Shown piece by piece: positions 43,151-50,573 of a stretch of 64,000 nucleotides of DNA. Source of the DNA: RGIG1959 sp045604545 (GTDB taxonomy: Bacteria > Bacillota > Clostridia > Oscillospirales > Acutalibacteraceae); assembly GCA_045604545.1 (NCBI GenBank), contig JAZUOG010000023.1, forward strand, positions 6,213 through 70,212, written 5' to 3'. The notes under the pieces are model-generated. The model searched no databases and had not been told where the DNA came from. It saw only the letters and a list, made by a program, of their open reading frames with translations. Made by a program: the position numbers and the translations under genes. Position 1 is the first letter of the stretch. The number at the start of each line of letters is the position of its first letter.

Positions 43151-43190
43151 AAAAAAGGACGGAGAATCGGGTGATTCTCCGTCCTTTTTA
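43151..43190. terminator. Bidirectional terminator after dut
   Basis: AAGGACGGAGAATC / GATTCTCCGTCCTT with a 4-nt loop, between convergent genes. Confidence 0.92.
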
Positions 43191-43928
43191 TTATGTGTTT
43201 TTGTAGGCATCGCAAACCGTTTTGCTGTCACCGATCATTCTCAGCTTGCCGCCGTCGAGCCATGCGCAATGATTGCAAAGGCGCTCGATTTGTTCGATGG
43301 AGTGAGACACGATGATGACGGTGGTCTCGCCGTTGATCATGCTGTTGATACGTTTTTCGCACTTTTCCTGGAAATGGAAATCGCCGACAGCGAGGATCTC
43401 ATCGACAATGAGAATGTCGGGGCGGGTCATGGTGGCGATGGCGAAGCCGACGCGTGCGACCATGCCCGAAGAGTAGTTTTTCATTGGGGTGTCGAGAAAC
43501 TCGCGAAGCTCGGAGAATTCCACGATCTCCTCAAATTTGGAGTCCATGTATTTCTTGGAGTAGCCAAGCACCGAACCGTTGAGATAAATATTCTCTCTGG
43601 CAGTCAGATCAAGATCGAAGCCGGCACCGAGTTCGATGAGCGGAGCGATGGAGCCGGCGGTCTGAACGGTACCGGTGGTGGGGGTGAGGATACCCGAAAT
43701 GATCTTGAGTATCGTACTTTTGCCGCTGCCGTTAAGACCGACAATACCGAACACATCGCCTTTCTTGATGTCAAAGCTGACATCGTTGAGCGCGGTGAAA
43801 TCCTCGAAGTTCAGCTTTCTCGTGACCAGACGGAGAAAGTACTCTTTGAGACTGTCGACCTTGTCCTTGTTCATGTTGAAGTGCATGCTGATGTTTCTCA
43901 GCTCTACTGCATTGGTGGGATCCATCAT
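43191..43928 (-). CDS. Polysaccharide/teichoic acid ABC exporter ATPase (TagH/Wzt-like)
   Basis: A 245-residue ATPase. Walker A is GLNGSGKST, the ABC signature NYSSGMVARVGFA, and Walker B DILIVDEILAVGD, with the switch His in IIVSHS. The N-terminal LRNISMHFNMNKDKVDSLKEYFLRL is typical of TagH/Wzt/RfbE-type proteins that export lipid-linked glycans. There is no C-terminal carbohydrate-binding domain, unlike some Wzt. Its partner permease is directly upstream in the transcript. The ribosome binding site is weak (GTGATAT before ATG). Confidence 0.93.
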   Translation of the reverse strand: MMDPTNAVELRNISMHFNMNKDKVDSLKEYFLRLVTRKLNFEDFTALNDVSFDIKKGDVFGIVGLNGSGKSTILKIISGILTPTTGTVQTAGSIAPLIELGAGFDLDLTARENIYLNGSVLGYSKKYMDSKFEEIVEFSELREFLDTPMKNYSSGMVARVGFAIATMTRPDILIVDEILAVGDFHFQEKCEKRINSMINGETTVIIVSHSIEQIERLCNHCAWLDGGKLRMIGDSKTVCDAYKNT

Positions 43929-43985
43929 AATATATCACAGAGTCGGAGGGAAGCTCCGGACTTTTCTCCTTTCAAAGAATTCCTC

Positions 43986-44786
43986 TTAAATGTGGAGGAT
44001 AAAGTTGCGCTGTGCTTTGGCGAAGATCAACACGCCGATGACCAGCATGCCGAGCGCGATGCCGATACAGATCAGGTTGTCGACAAACGAAGGGACGGTG
44101 CCGTACATCATGACATCGCGGAAATAATCCACGTAGTGATACAGCGGATTGAATTTGATGATCGTCATAAGCAGGTTGTTACTTTCGAGAAGAGAAAGCG
44201 GATATACGATCGGGGTGAGGTACATCCAGATCGTCAGCAACACACTGTACAGATGCTGGATATCACGGAAGTACACCGTCAGTGCGCTGAGCATCAGACT
44301 GAAACCGATGGAGAAGATGAAGGTGTACAGGATCGGCAGAGGAGCGAGAAGCATCGTCCATGAAGGATACACACCTCTGATCAGCATAACCGCCACAACG
44401 GCAATCAGACTGAAGGCGAAGCTGATCAGCGCAAAAAGGCATTTCTGAAGCGGAAATACATATTTCGGCAAATACACTTTTTTGATCAGCTGTGCTCCGT
44501 TAAGGATCGAACTGAGCGAGTTGGAGGTGGCTTCCGAGAAGAAGTTCCAGATCGACCAACCCACGATATAGTACACCGCGAAATCTTCCATCTGGATCTT
44601 TAAAAGGGCGCCGAAGACCGCTGAAATGACGATCATGTTCAACAGCGGATTCAGCACGCTCCACAGCACACCCAAGACGGAACGGCGGTATTTCACTTTG
44701 AAATCTCGCGATGTGAGATTCAGAAGCAGAGGCATAAACTTTTTCATATCGAAGAAAAAGCGTTTAAGACCTTTTTCGTTATTCAT
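43986..44786 (-). CDS. ABC-2 type permease of the glycan exporter (TagG/Wzm-like)
   Basis: A 266-residue permease with about six membrane segments. Motifs such as LTSRDFKVKYRRSVLGVLWSVLNPLLNMIV, YFRDIQHLYSVLLTIWMYLTPIVYP and FNPLYHYVDYFRD match TagG/RfbA/Wzm exporters that move undecaprenyl-linked polymers. ATG at 44786 has AGGA nine nt upstream; an N-terminal extension of 99 residues in the same frame overlaps the glycosyltransferase and is rejected. It forms the exporter with the ATPase gene 57 nt downstream. Confidence 0.93.
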   Translation of the reverse strand: MNNEKGLKRFFFDMKKFMPLLLNLTSRDFKVKYRRSVLGVLWSVLNPLLNMIVISAVFGALLKIQMEDFAVYYIVGWSIWNFFSEATSNSLSSILNGAQLIKKVYLPKYVFPLQKCLFALISFAFSLIAVVAVMLIRGVYPSWTMLLAPLPILYTFIFSIGFSLMLSALTVYFRDIQHLYSVLLTIWMYLTPIVYPLSLLESNNLLMTIIKFNPLYHYVDYFRDVMMYGTVPSFVDNLICIGIALGMLVIGVLIFAKAQRNFILHI

Positions 44787-44811
44787 TTTGCAATTCCTCG
44801 ATTCTAATTTA

Positions 44812-46836
44812 TCATTCTTTGAACGAAAAGTCCTCGCGGTACAAGCTGAGATTCGGATTGTAGAAAGGATCTCCGGCTTCCAGCTCGGCGTGCCAGCGCT
44901 CTTTGAAACGATCAACTTCGGAGTTGAAGCGCTTGACTTTTTGGGGAGTGTCCTCCAGACCGCGGCTCTTGGATTCGTAATGATAAAGTTCGGCGTAGGG
45001 GGTGAAGACATTGAGATATCCGGCCTTGCGGATACGCATGCACATATCGACATCGTTGAACGCCACCTCAAAGGCGGGATCAAGACCGTTGACCTCTTTG
45101 TAAACCTCCGAGCGCATCATTACACAGGCGAACGTGACGGCGGTGAGGTTCTGAACGATCGTCGCACGGGACATGTATCCGTAGGAATTGCGAGCAAAGC
45201 CTTTGTGAGAGTGGCCTGCTACGCCGCCGATACCGAGAATAACACCGGCGTGCTGAATGGTATCGTCGGGATAATACAGCATCGCGCCGACAGCACCGAC
45301 GTCCTTACGCTGGGCAAACATCAGCATTTCTTCGATCCAAGAGGGGGTGATCACTTCGACATCGTTGTTGAGGAGCAGGGCAAATTCGCCGCGAGCCATT
45401 TTGAAGCCGAAGTTGTTGATGGCGGAATAGTTGAACTTGTCCTTCCATGTCACCACATGAACGTTGTCGAATTCTTCCTGAATCTGACGGTAATATTCGA
45501 AGGTGTGATGCTTGGTGGAGTTGTTTTCGACAATAATGATCTCGTAGTTCGGGTAGGTTGTCTTCTCGAAAATAGAGCGCAGGCAGACGTCCAAGGTTTC
45601 GATGTGATCTTTATTGGCGATGATGATGGATACAAGGGGCTCGCCCTTGATGTCGTAGTTGATGCGGTAGGTCGAGGGGATCGAAGAGTCTCCGACCGTT
45701 GCGTCAAGACCGAGTCGCTCGAGGTGATCGCCGAGCGCTTTGTGAGCAGCGTTGATGATGTAGGGCTTGGAGCCGATGTCCTGAGCGGTGGAATTCTTGT
45801 GACCGCGCCAGTAGTACAGCAACTCGGGGATATGCACGATGTTTTTGGCTTGTTCGGTCAGACGCAGGATCATGTCATAGTCCTGGCTGCCGTCACATTC
45901 CTTGCGGAAACGACCGACCTTGTCCATCAGCTCACGGCTGAAAACGGACAGATGGCAGATGTAGTTGTAGGAACGAAGCGTGTCGATGGCAAAATCGGAT
46001 TTGTAGTGTGCCGTGACCACCTTCGAGGGGTTCTTTCCGAGGAAGGTCGCTTCATCGGTATACACAAAGTCGGCGTCCTTGTCGCAGATTTCCTGCATGA
46101 CGCGGAAGAGGGCGGAAGGGTGAAGCAGATCGTCGTGGTCAAACAGGGCGATATACTCGCCTGTTGCAAGATCGATACACGCGTTGGTGTTTTCGGAAAT
46201 GCCGAGGTTGTTATCGAGCTTCTTGTAGACGATGCGTTTGTCGGAGGCGGCAAGCGATTCGACATAGCTTTGCACATAGGCGTGTTCGCTGTCACTACCG
46301 TCCGCAAGACAAAGCTGCCATTTGGCGTAGGTTTGCTTCTGAACCGACTCGATCATTTCCTTGAGGAATTTGATCGGCGTATTGTATAAGGGGACAAGAA
46401 CGCTGATGGTGATATCTCTGTCGAAGGTTGTGTTGCATTCCTTGCGACGACGACGGGAAGAGATTTTGAAGGGGGCGTTGATGTTGCGCGCTTGCTTTTT
46501 GCTCTTCAGGTGTCTGTAAAGCGGTTTGGGTCCTTCGAAAATGAGAACCTTCATGGCTTTGCCGATGCAGTATGTCAAGCGATGCTTTTTCATGGCAATG
46601 CCGAACTTGCGAAACGGCAACGTGGCGTTCCACCAGTGTGAATTGACAACGCGGATGTAGTCTCCCGCAACGCGTTCAAGCTCAGCGGTGTTCTTGCGGA
46701 ACGTGTCGCTGAGGTGATTGTACTTTTCTTTTTGTTTGGCTAGATCGTCCTGGGCGGAATACAATTGCTCTTTGAGAGCGTCGTTCTCGCGGCGGAGCTC
46801 TTCGAGTTCGCTCTGCTGCTTCTTATCTGCGTCCAT
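44812..46836 (-). CDS. Bifunctional GT2 glycosyltransferase with two catalytic modules
   Basis: A 674-residue protein: an N-terminal coiled coil (about residues 5-50, SELEELRRENDALKEQL), then two GT-A (family 2) modules. The first has ISVLVPLYNTPIKFLKEMIESVQKQTY and the DxD-like FDHDDLLHP, with SQDYDMILRLTE. The second begins VSIIIANKDHIETLDVCLRSIF, has LLLNNDVEVITPSWIEEML and FNDVDMCMRIRKAGY. Such dual enzymes build repeating backbones such as rhamnan. Located with the Wzm/Wzt-type exporter, it should synthesise the exported glycan. AGGTGG precedes the ATG at 46836. Confidence 0.92.
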   Translation of the reverse strand: MDADKKQQSELEELRRENDALKEQLYSAQDDLAKQKEKYNHLSDTFRKNTAELERVAGDYIRVVNSHWWNATLPFRKFGIAMKKHRLTYCIGKAMKVLIFEGPKPLYRHLKSKKQARNINAPFKISSRRRRKECNTTFDRDITISVLVPLYNTPIKFLKEMIESVQKQTYAKWQLCLADGSDSEHAYVQSYVESLAASDKRIVYKKLDNNLGISENTNACIDLATGEYIALFDHDDLLHPSALFRVMQEICDKDADFVYTDEATFLGKNPSKVVTAHYKSDFAIDTLRSYNYICHLSVFSRELMDKVGRFRKECDGSQDYDMILRLTEQAKNIVHIPELLYYWRGHKNSTAQDIGSKPYIINAAHKALGDHLERLGLDATVGDSSIPSTYRINYDIKGEPLVSIIIANKDHIETLDVCLRSIFEKTTYPNYEIIIVENNSTKHHTFEYYRQIQEEFDNVHVVTWKDKFNYSAINNFGFKMARGEFALLLNNDVEVITPSWIEEMLMFAQRKDVGAVGAMLYYPDDTIQHAGVILGIGGVAGHSHKGFARNSYGYMSRATIVQNLTAVTFACVMMRSEVYKEVNGLDPAFEVAFNDVDMCMRIRKAGYLNVFTPYAELYHYESKSRGLEDTPQKVKRFNSEVDRFKERWHAELEAGDPFYNPNLSLYREDFSFKE

Positions 46837-46943
46837 AGTTCTATCCACCTTTGTTGGTTTTTGGGGGTTATATGTATACCACCGTAAATCATACCATATT
46901 TTACCCGAGAAGTCAAATGATATCGTTTTGCAATAATACATAA

Positions 46944-46972
46944 GAAAAAGACCGCCGTTTCGGCAGTCTTTT
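46944..46972 (-). terminator. Intrinsic terminator of the 6S-like RNA transcript
   Basis: AAGAC-GCCG / CGGC-GTCTT hairpin with one C.A mismatch. The minus strand then reads TTTTTCTT. Confidence 0.8.
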
Positions 46973-47002
46973 GCAATGTATACATATTAATATGAAAAAT
47001 GC

Positions 47003-47194
47003 ATTCCCCACATAGCCGTATGCTGTCGGAATAACCTGCTATTAGTAAAGCAGGTGGGTGCCGCCCGGTGGTTTCACGCTCCCTTCGTCCTGCACAAGGT
47101 GCAGGGAGGTCTGCAATCCGTCATCGGAGTCAGGCTCCCGTAATTATACTGTAATAGGGTTATAAGACAGCGGTCCGCGAACCACGCAGGGATA
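47003..47194 (-). ncRNA. ssrS: 6S-like RNA (ssrS-type)
   Basis: This gap folds like bacterial 6S RNA on the minus strand. A 13-bp closing stem pairs 47192-47180 with 47017-47005 (with G-U wobbles). It is extended by GCTGTC/GACAGC (47171-47166 with 47027-47022). A central bubble carries a side hairpin ACCTGC/GCAGGT (47055-47034) on its 3' side. Beyond it GGGAGCC/GGCACCC (one mismatch) and a terminal hairpin CCTGCAC/GTGCAGG lie at 47105-47089. Length of about 190 nt, large bubble and 3'-side hairpin match Firmicute 6S, which binds sigma-A RNA polymerase. It begins six to nine nt after the DUF1292 stop and ends before a terminator. Confidence 0.82.
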
Positions 47195-47200
47195 AACGAC

Positions 47201-47572
47201 TTATTCGTCCAGATGATCGATCTCGTAAAGATCGGCAAGACGTTCCTCGAACACGGTCAGAATGTCTTCAAATTCATCGTCGTCTTCAATGGTGACGAGC
47301 ACTTCGCCGCCGTCTTCGGGTTCCACACGCATGACCAGCAGCTCGCCCGAAGCCTCCAGAGCATCTTTGGGATCGTCAAATACCGGCATCAACGCCACAT
47401 AGCGAGCGGTATCGGTTTCCACAGCATCCAGGATCTCAAATTCCTGTTCGTGGCCGTCTTCGTCGACCAATGTGACGATGTCGACGAAATCCTGTTCGTC
47501 CGCGCCGAGAAGATCGGCATTTTCGGCGGCCGCCGTGATGTCATCGAGGGTCAGTTTCTTGTCGTCGTTCAT
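47201..47572 (-). CDS. DUF1292 (YrzB-like) protein
   Basis: A 123-residue acidic protein. The DUF1292 core reads IVTLVDEDGHEQEFEILDAVETDTARYVALMPV, followed by ELLVMRVEPED and LTVFEERL. Function is unknown; in many Firmicutes it is encoded with alanine-tRNA ligase or yrrK/yrvI-type genes, which are absent here. ATG at 47572 has GGAGCG nine nt upstream. A TTG seven codons earlier (47593) with GGAGG six nt upstream is an equally good start. The 6S-like RNA follows its stop at once, so both may share a transcript. Confidence 0.85.
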   Translation of the reverse strand: MNDDKKLTLDDITAAAENADLLGADEQDFVDIVTLVDEDGHEQEFEILDAVETDTARYVALMPVFDDPKDALEASGELLVMRVEPEDGGEVLVTIEDDDEFEDILTVFEERLADLYEIDHLDE

Positions 47573-47753
47573 AGTATATTCGCTCCGTTTCAATGTATTC
47601 CTCCGAAGGAGGGGATCGTTTTAAAAAAATGCGCCGAAAAATCCGCCGCTTCTTTTATTTTACCGCGTTTTTGAACGTTCGTCAAGAGGAAAACGGCAAA
47701 AAGCACAATTATTTATTTTTGCTAAGTTTTTTTCAAAAAGTTTAAAAAAACTA

Positions 47754-47782
47754 TTGACAACAGCGAAAACGTGTGGTATAGT
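47754..47782 (+). promoter_or_regulatory. Consensus sigma-A promoter of the large RNA
   Basis: TTGACA (47754-47759), 17-nt spacer, TATAGT (47777-47782). Start expected at 47788-47790, precisely where the first stem of the RNA begins. Confidence 0.9.
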
Positions 47783-47788
47783 AAAGAT

Positions 47789-48637
47789 GACAAAAGGAGA
47801 GGCCAATAAGAGATCCGAAAAACGGAGAAGAAAGAGCCCAAGTCCTTTTGTTAATAACAGAAAGAGGTGAGTCCAGTGGCATAGGAAGTTGCCCGGATGA
47901 AAACCAGTCAAAGACACAGCGCAAGGAGCTGATGTACTATGAGAAAAGGATATCGTTCAAGCGTGAAAGAAGAATAGCGAAAGGATGAGTCCCGTGTACT
48001 GATTACAGTCCGACCTCAAAAAGATGAGAGAATCTCTAAAAACCCATTTTCGGAACACCTGATAAATCGACAGTGAGACTTCCTAAACGAAGACCATGTC
48101 AATCCCTCAGCGGAACATAAGGCCGATCGAAGACAGGCCGGAGATATATCCCATCACATACAACTACAATTGAATATCAAAGGTAATGAAAAGGGAACAT
48201 TACCGATCCTGAAAAACTGAGTAAAGGATTGCTTCCAATGAACGGTTAACAACACTACCAATCGATCAGAATTCTTCGAAAGGAAACAGGACCGATGGAC
48301 AGGTAAAAACCGAATTTTTCCAAATCCGCAGAAAGAGAGGTATATATCTTCACTTAACGGATAACGAAAATCAATGTAACCAATCAGTACATTCGATCGA
48401 AAGATCGAAAAATGCTTCGAAAGTTCATAAGGAACGAAAACCAATGAATACGTAAGTTTTCATCAAACAGAAATTCTCCTGAAATGATTGTCAAATCCAA
48501 ACAAAAGACTTCTGAAAAACTTCCTCACAAAACGATTTCACTTCTAAATCTGTAGAAAGAGAGGTACGGTCCCGTGGAGCCGAACATGAACTAAGCGGTC
48601 AATGAGAGAGTAACGCTCATTGACCGCTGATTTTTTA
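47789..48637 (+). ncRNA. Large structured non-coding RNA, about 850 nt, family unknown
   Basis: No protein-coding frame with a ribosome binding site is found in this stretch, which is purine-rich and stop-rich in all frames. It has a consensus promoter and a strong terminator. The first 60 nt form a closed domain: ACAAAAGGA (47790-47798) pairs with TCCTTTTGT (47843-47851), holding an inner TCCG/CGGA hairpin. Further local hairpins include GGCA/TGCC, CAGC/GCTG, GGCC/GGCC, GGTAATG/CATTACC and CGATC-GAAA-GATCG. The sequence AGAAAGAG(A)GGT recurs three times. Known large bacterial RNAs (ROOL, OLE, GOLLD) are candidates, but I cannot assign one. No protein partner gene is adjacent. Confidence 0.75.
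48594..48637 (+). terminator. Intrinsic terminator of the large RNA
   Basis: AGCGGTCAATGAG (48594-48606) pairs perfectly with CTCATTGACCGCT (48616-48628), then six Ts. Confidence 0.95.
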
Positions 48638-48656
48638 TGTGTATATCCATGGAAGA

Positions 48657-49901
48657 TCATGATTGTGAACTCAGGAGATAGTGCCGCACAACACCGGCAG
48701 TATAAAACGATCCGCCGACCACAATGGTGTCGGTGCTTTTTTTTGCCTGTCGGAACGCTTCAACGGGATCGCTGATGCCGATGACGTTGCCGTGGTACCT
48801 CGAAGCGATGGTGCAAAGCTCGTCGGCGGTGGCGGCACGGGGATTGTCGGGGGTACAGCAGATGATTTGCCTGCAAAACGGAGAAAGCATCTGAAGAGCA
48901 CGGTCGATGTCTTTATCTTTGAGCATACCGATTACCAACGTGACGGGAGCGGAAAGCTGTTGCAGTGTGTTGACGAGAGCCTGTATTCCGTGAGGATTGT
49001 GCGCGCCGTCAAGCAAAACGGATCGGTCGATCCATTCCTGCCGACACGGCATATGCACGTCGGCGAATGCTTTGGCGATAACCTCGATCTGTGTGGGATA
49101 GCCTTGTTTACCGAGACATTCCAGAACACAAAGTGCGGTGAGAGCGTTGTCGATCTGATGTTTCCCGCAAAGAGACAGCGAAAACGGTGTATTTTGGTAG
49201 ATAAAACGTGTTTCGTTTGCTGTTACAACGGCGTTACCTGCTGATGAGACCGAGGGGATATGAACGGTTGCTCCTGTTTTGGCGGCACGTTCAAAAATAA
49301 CGCCTAAGGCGTCTTCACTCATGCCGGCGGCACACACCACGTGACAGCGTTCTTTGATAATGCCGCTTTTCTGCGAAGCGACAGCTTCGACGGTATGTCC
49401 CAAAAAGGCGGCATGATCCAGATCGATCGGTGTCAGAACAGCGCACGCAGGCGGAGGAACGATGTTGGTGGCATCTTCGTTTCCTCCCAGACCGCATTCG
49501 ATGACAGCAATGTCGACATTTTCTGCTTCAAAACAACAAAACGCCAGCATCGTGATCCATTCGAATTCCGACAATTCCGTGATACCGGCGTCGTGAAGTC
49601 GGGTGGCTTGTGCGGCAAATGTCGCTTTGTCGACGGGCGCGCCGTTGATGAGAACGGTATCGCGAAGCTCGGTTACGGCAGGGGAGGTGTAGGTGCCGAC
49701 ACGGTAGCCGTTCGCGGTCAGCGCTGCGGTGATCATGGCGGCGGTGGATCCTTTACCGTTCGTTCCCGCGATGTGTACCGTATCAAAAGCACGTTCGGGG
49801 TTCCCGATTGTAAGGGAGGCATCGCTCATGGCGGCGAGTCCCGGACGAATGCCTGTCGCTTTCAATGAGTCGATATATACCAGAGCCTCTTCAAATGTCA
49901 T
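48657..49901 (-). CDS. folC: Bifunctional folylpolyglutamate synthase / dihydrofolate synthase
   Basis: A 414-residue Mur-ligase-like ATPase that adds glutamate to folates. The ATP loop VHIAGTNGKGSTAAM and the YTSPAVTELRDTVLING region follow FolC; IECGLGGNEDATN (Walker B-like), VVCAAGMSE and WIDRSVLLDGAHNPHG (HN motif) are present. GGAGGTGAC lies before the ATG. It is transcribed toward the large RNA terminator, monocistronic. Confidence 0.95.
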   Translation of the reverse strand: MTFEEALVYIDSLKATGIRPGLAAMSDASLTIGNPERAFDTVHIAGTNGKGSTAAMITAALTANGYRVGTYTSPAVTELRDTVLINGAPVDKATFAAQATRLHDAGITELSEFEWITMLAFCCFEAENVDIAVIECGLGGNEDATNIVPPPACAVLTPIDLDHAAFLGHTVEAVASQKSGIIKERCHVVCAAGMSEDALGVIFERAAKTGATVHIPSVSSAGNAVVTANETRFIYQNTPFSLSLCGKHQIDNALTALCVLECLGKQGYPTQIEVIAKAFADVHMPCRQEWIDRSVLLDGAHNPHGIQALVNTLQQLSAPVTLVIGMLKDKDIDRALQMLSPFCRQIICCTPDNPRAATADELCTIASRYHGNVIGISDPVEAFRQAKKSTDTIVVGGSFYTAGVVRHYLLSSQS

Positions 49902-49972
49902 GCGCTGTCACCTCCGTATGCGTGATGTGAGATAATCATATCGAAAAAAACACGCAAGGTCAAGTAAAACCG

Positions 49973-50001
49973 TTGCATTTACCGAATAAAACTGGTATAC
50001 T
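49973..50001 (+). promoter_or_regulatory. Sigma-A promoter
   Basis: TTGCAT (49973-49978), 17-nt spacer, TATACT (49996-50001). It drives the DUF6106-like gene and nnr. Confidence 0.78.
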
Positions 50002-50034
50002 TGTTGTATCAGCCAAAAAGAGGTGCATGTATAT

Positions 50035-50547
50035 ATGGATAGCTATTCTGAGCAAATTGTCAAACAATCCATGACAGGAAAACAAATCGCCATGGTGATC
50101 GGCGTGATGGTGGCGGCGGTCGCTTTGTGGGCGGTTGTCGCGTTCTTTCTTCCGATGGCGTTCATCTGGGTTGCGGCAGGAAGCGGCATCGGTGTATATT
50201 GGGTCGCGTCTTCTCAAAGCTGGGAAGTGGAATATAATGTAACCAACGGCGATATCGATATTGACCGCATCGTTGCCAAGCGTTCAAGAAAAACCATCGT
50301 GCGTGTCCGCGGCAAGAAGATCGAGCATCTGCTCCCTTGTGCTAAGCAGCCGGATGGTCAATTTGACCGCGTGGTGATGGCGGCGTCCAAGGAGCAAAAC
50401 GCCACCTGGTATTTTACGTATTACAGCAAGAAAAACGGCAAAACCATCGTGCTGTTTGAGCCCAATGAGAAAACGCTCGCGGAGCTTCGTCGCGGATTGG
50501 ATCGTACGGTCCTTGCGGAGACGGACGCGGCGATTCGCCTCGGATAA
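50035..50547 (+). CDS. DUF6106-like membrane protein
   Basis: A 170-residue protein with two adjacent transmembrane segments near residues 15-60 (IAMVIGVMVAAVALWAVVAFFL; AFIWVAAGSGIGVYWVA) and a soluble part. The pattern DSYSEQIVKQSMTGKQ at the start and EYNVTNGDIDIDRIVAKRSRKTIV matches DUF6106, a Clostridia family of unknown role. AGAGGTG precedes ATG at 50035. nnr follows in the operon. Confidence 0.72.
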   Translation: MDSYSEQIVKQSMTGKQIAMVIGVMVAAVALWAVVAFFLPMAFIWVAAGSGIGVYWVASSQSWEVEYNVTNGDIDIDRIVAKRSRKTIVRVRGKKIEHLLPCAKQPDGQFDRVVMAASKEQNATWYFTYYSKKNGKTIVLFEPNEKTLAELRRGLDRTVLAETDAAIRLG

Positions 50548-50573
50548 CTCTTGGGACAAGAGGAGTGATCGAT

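Noticed and set aside
44787..45083. 99-residue N-terminal extension of the exporter permease
   Set aside because: It overlaps the glycosyltransferase gene and has no membrane or family similarity; the ATG at 44786 has a good binding site.
46837..46941. N-terminal extension of the tandem GT2 protein
   Set aside because: The 35 extra residues lack a binding site and disrupt the coiled-coil start; AGGTGG before 46836 supports the shorter protein.
48154..48444. 96-codon minus-strand frame inside the large RNA
   Set aside because: No ribosome binding site or family resemblance; aromatic-rich composition arises from the purine-rich opposite strand.
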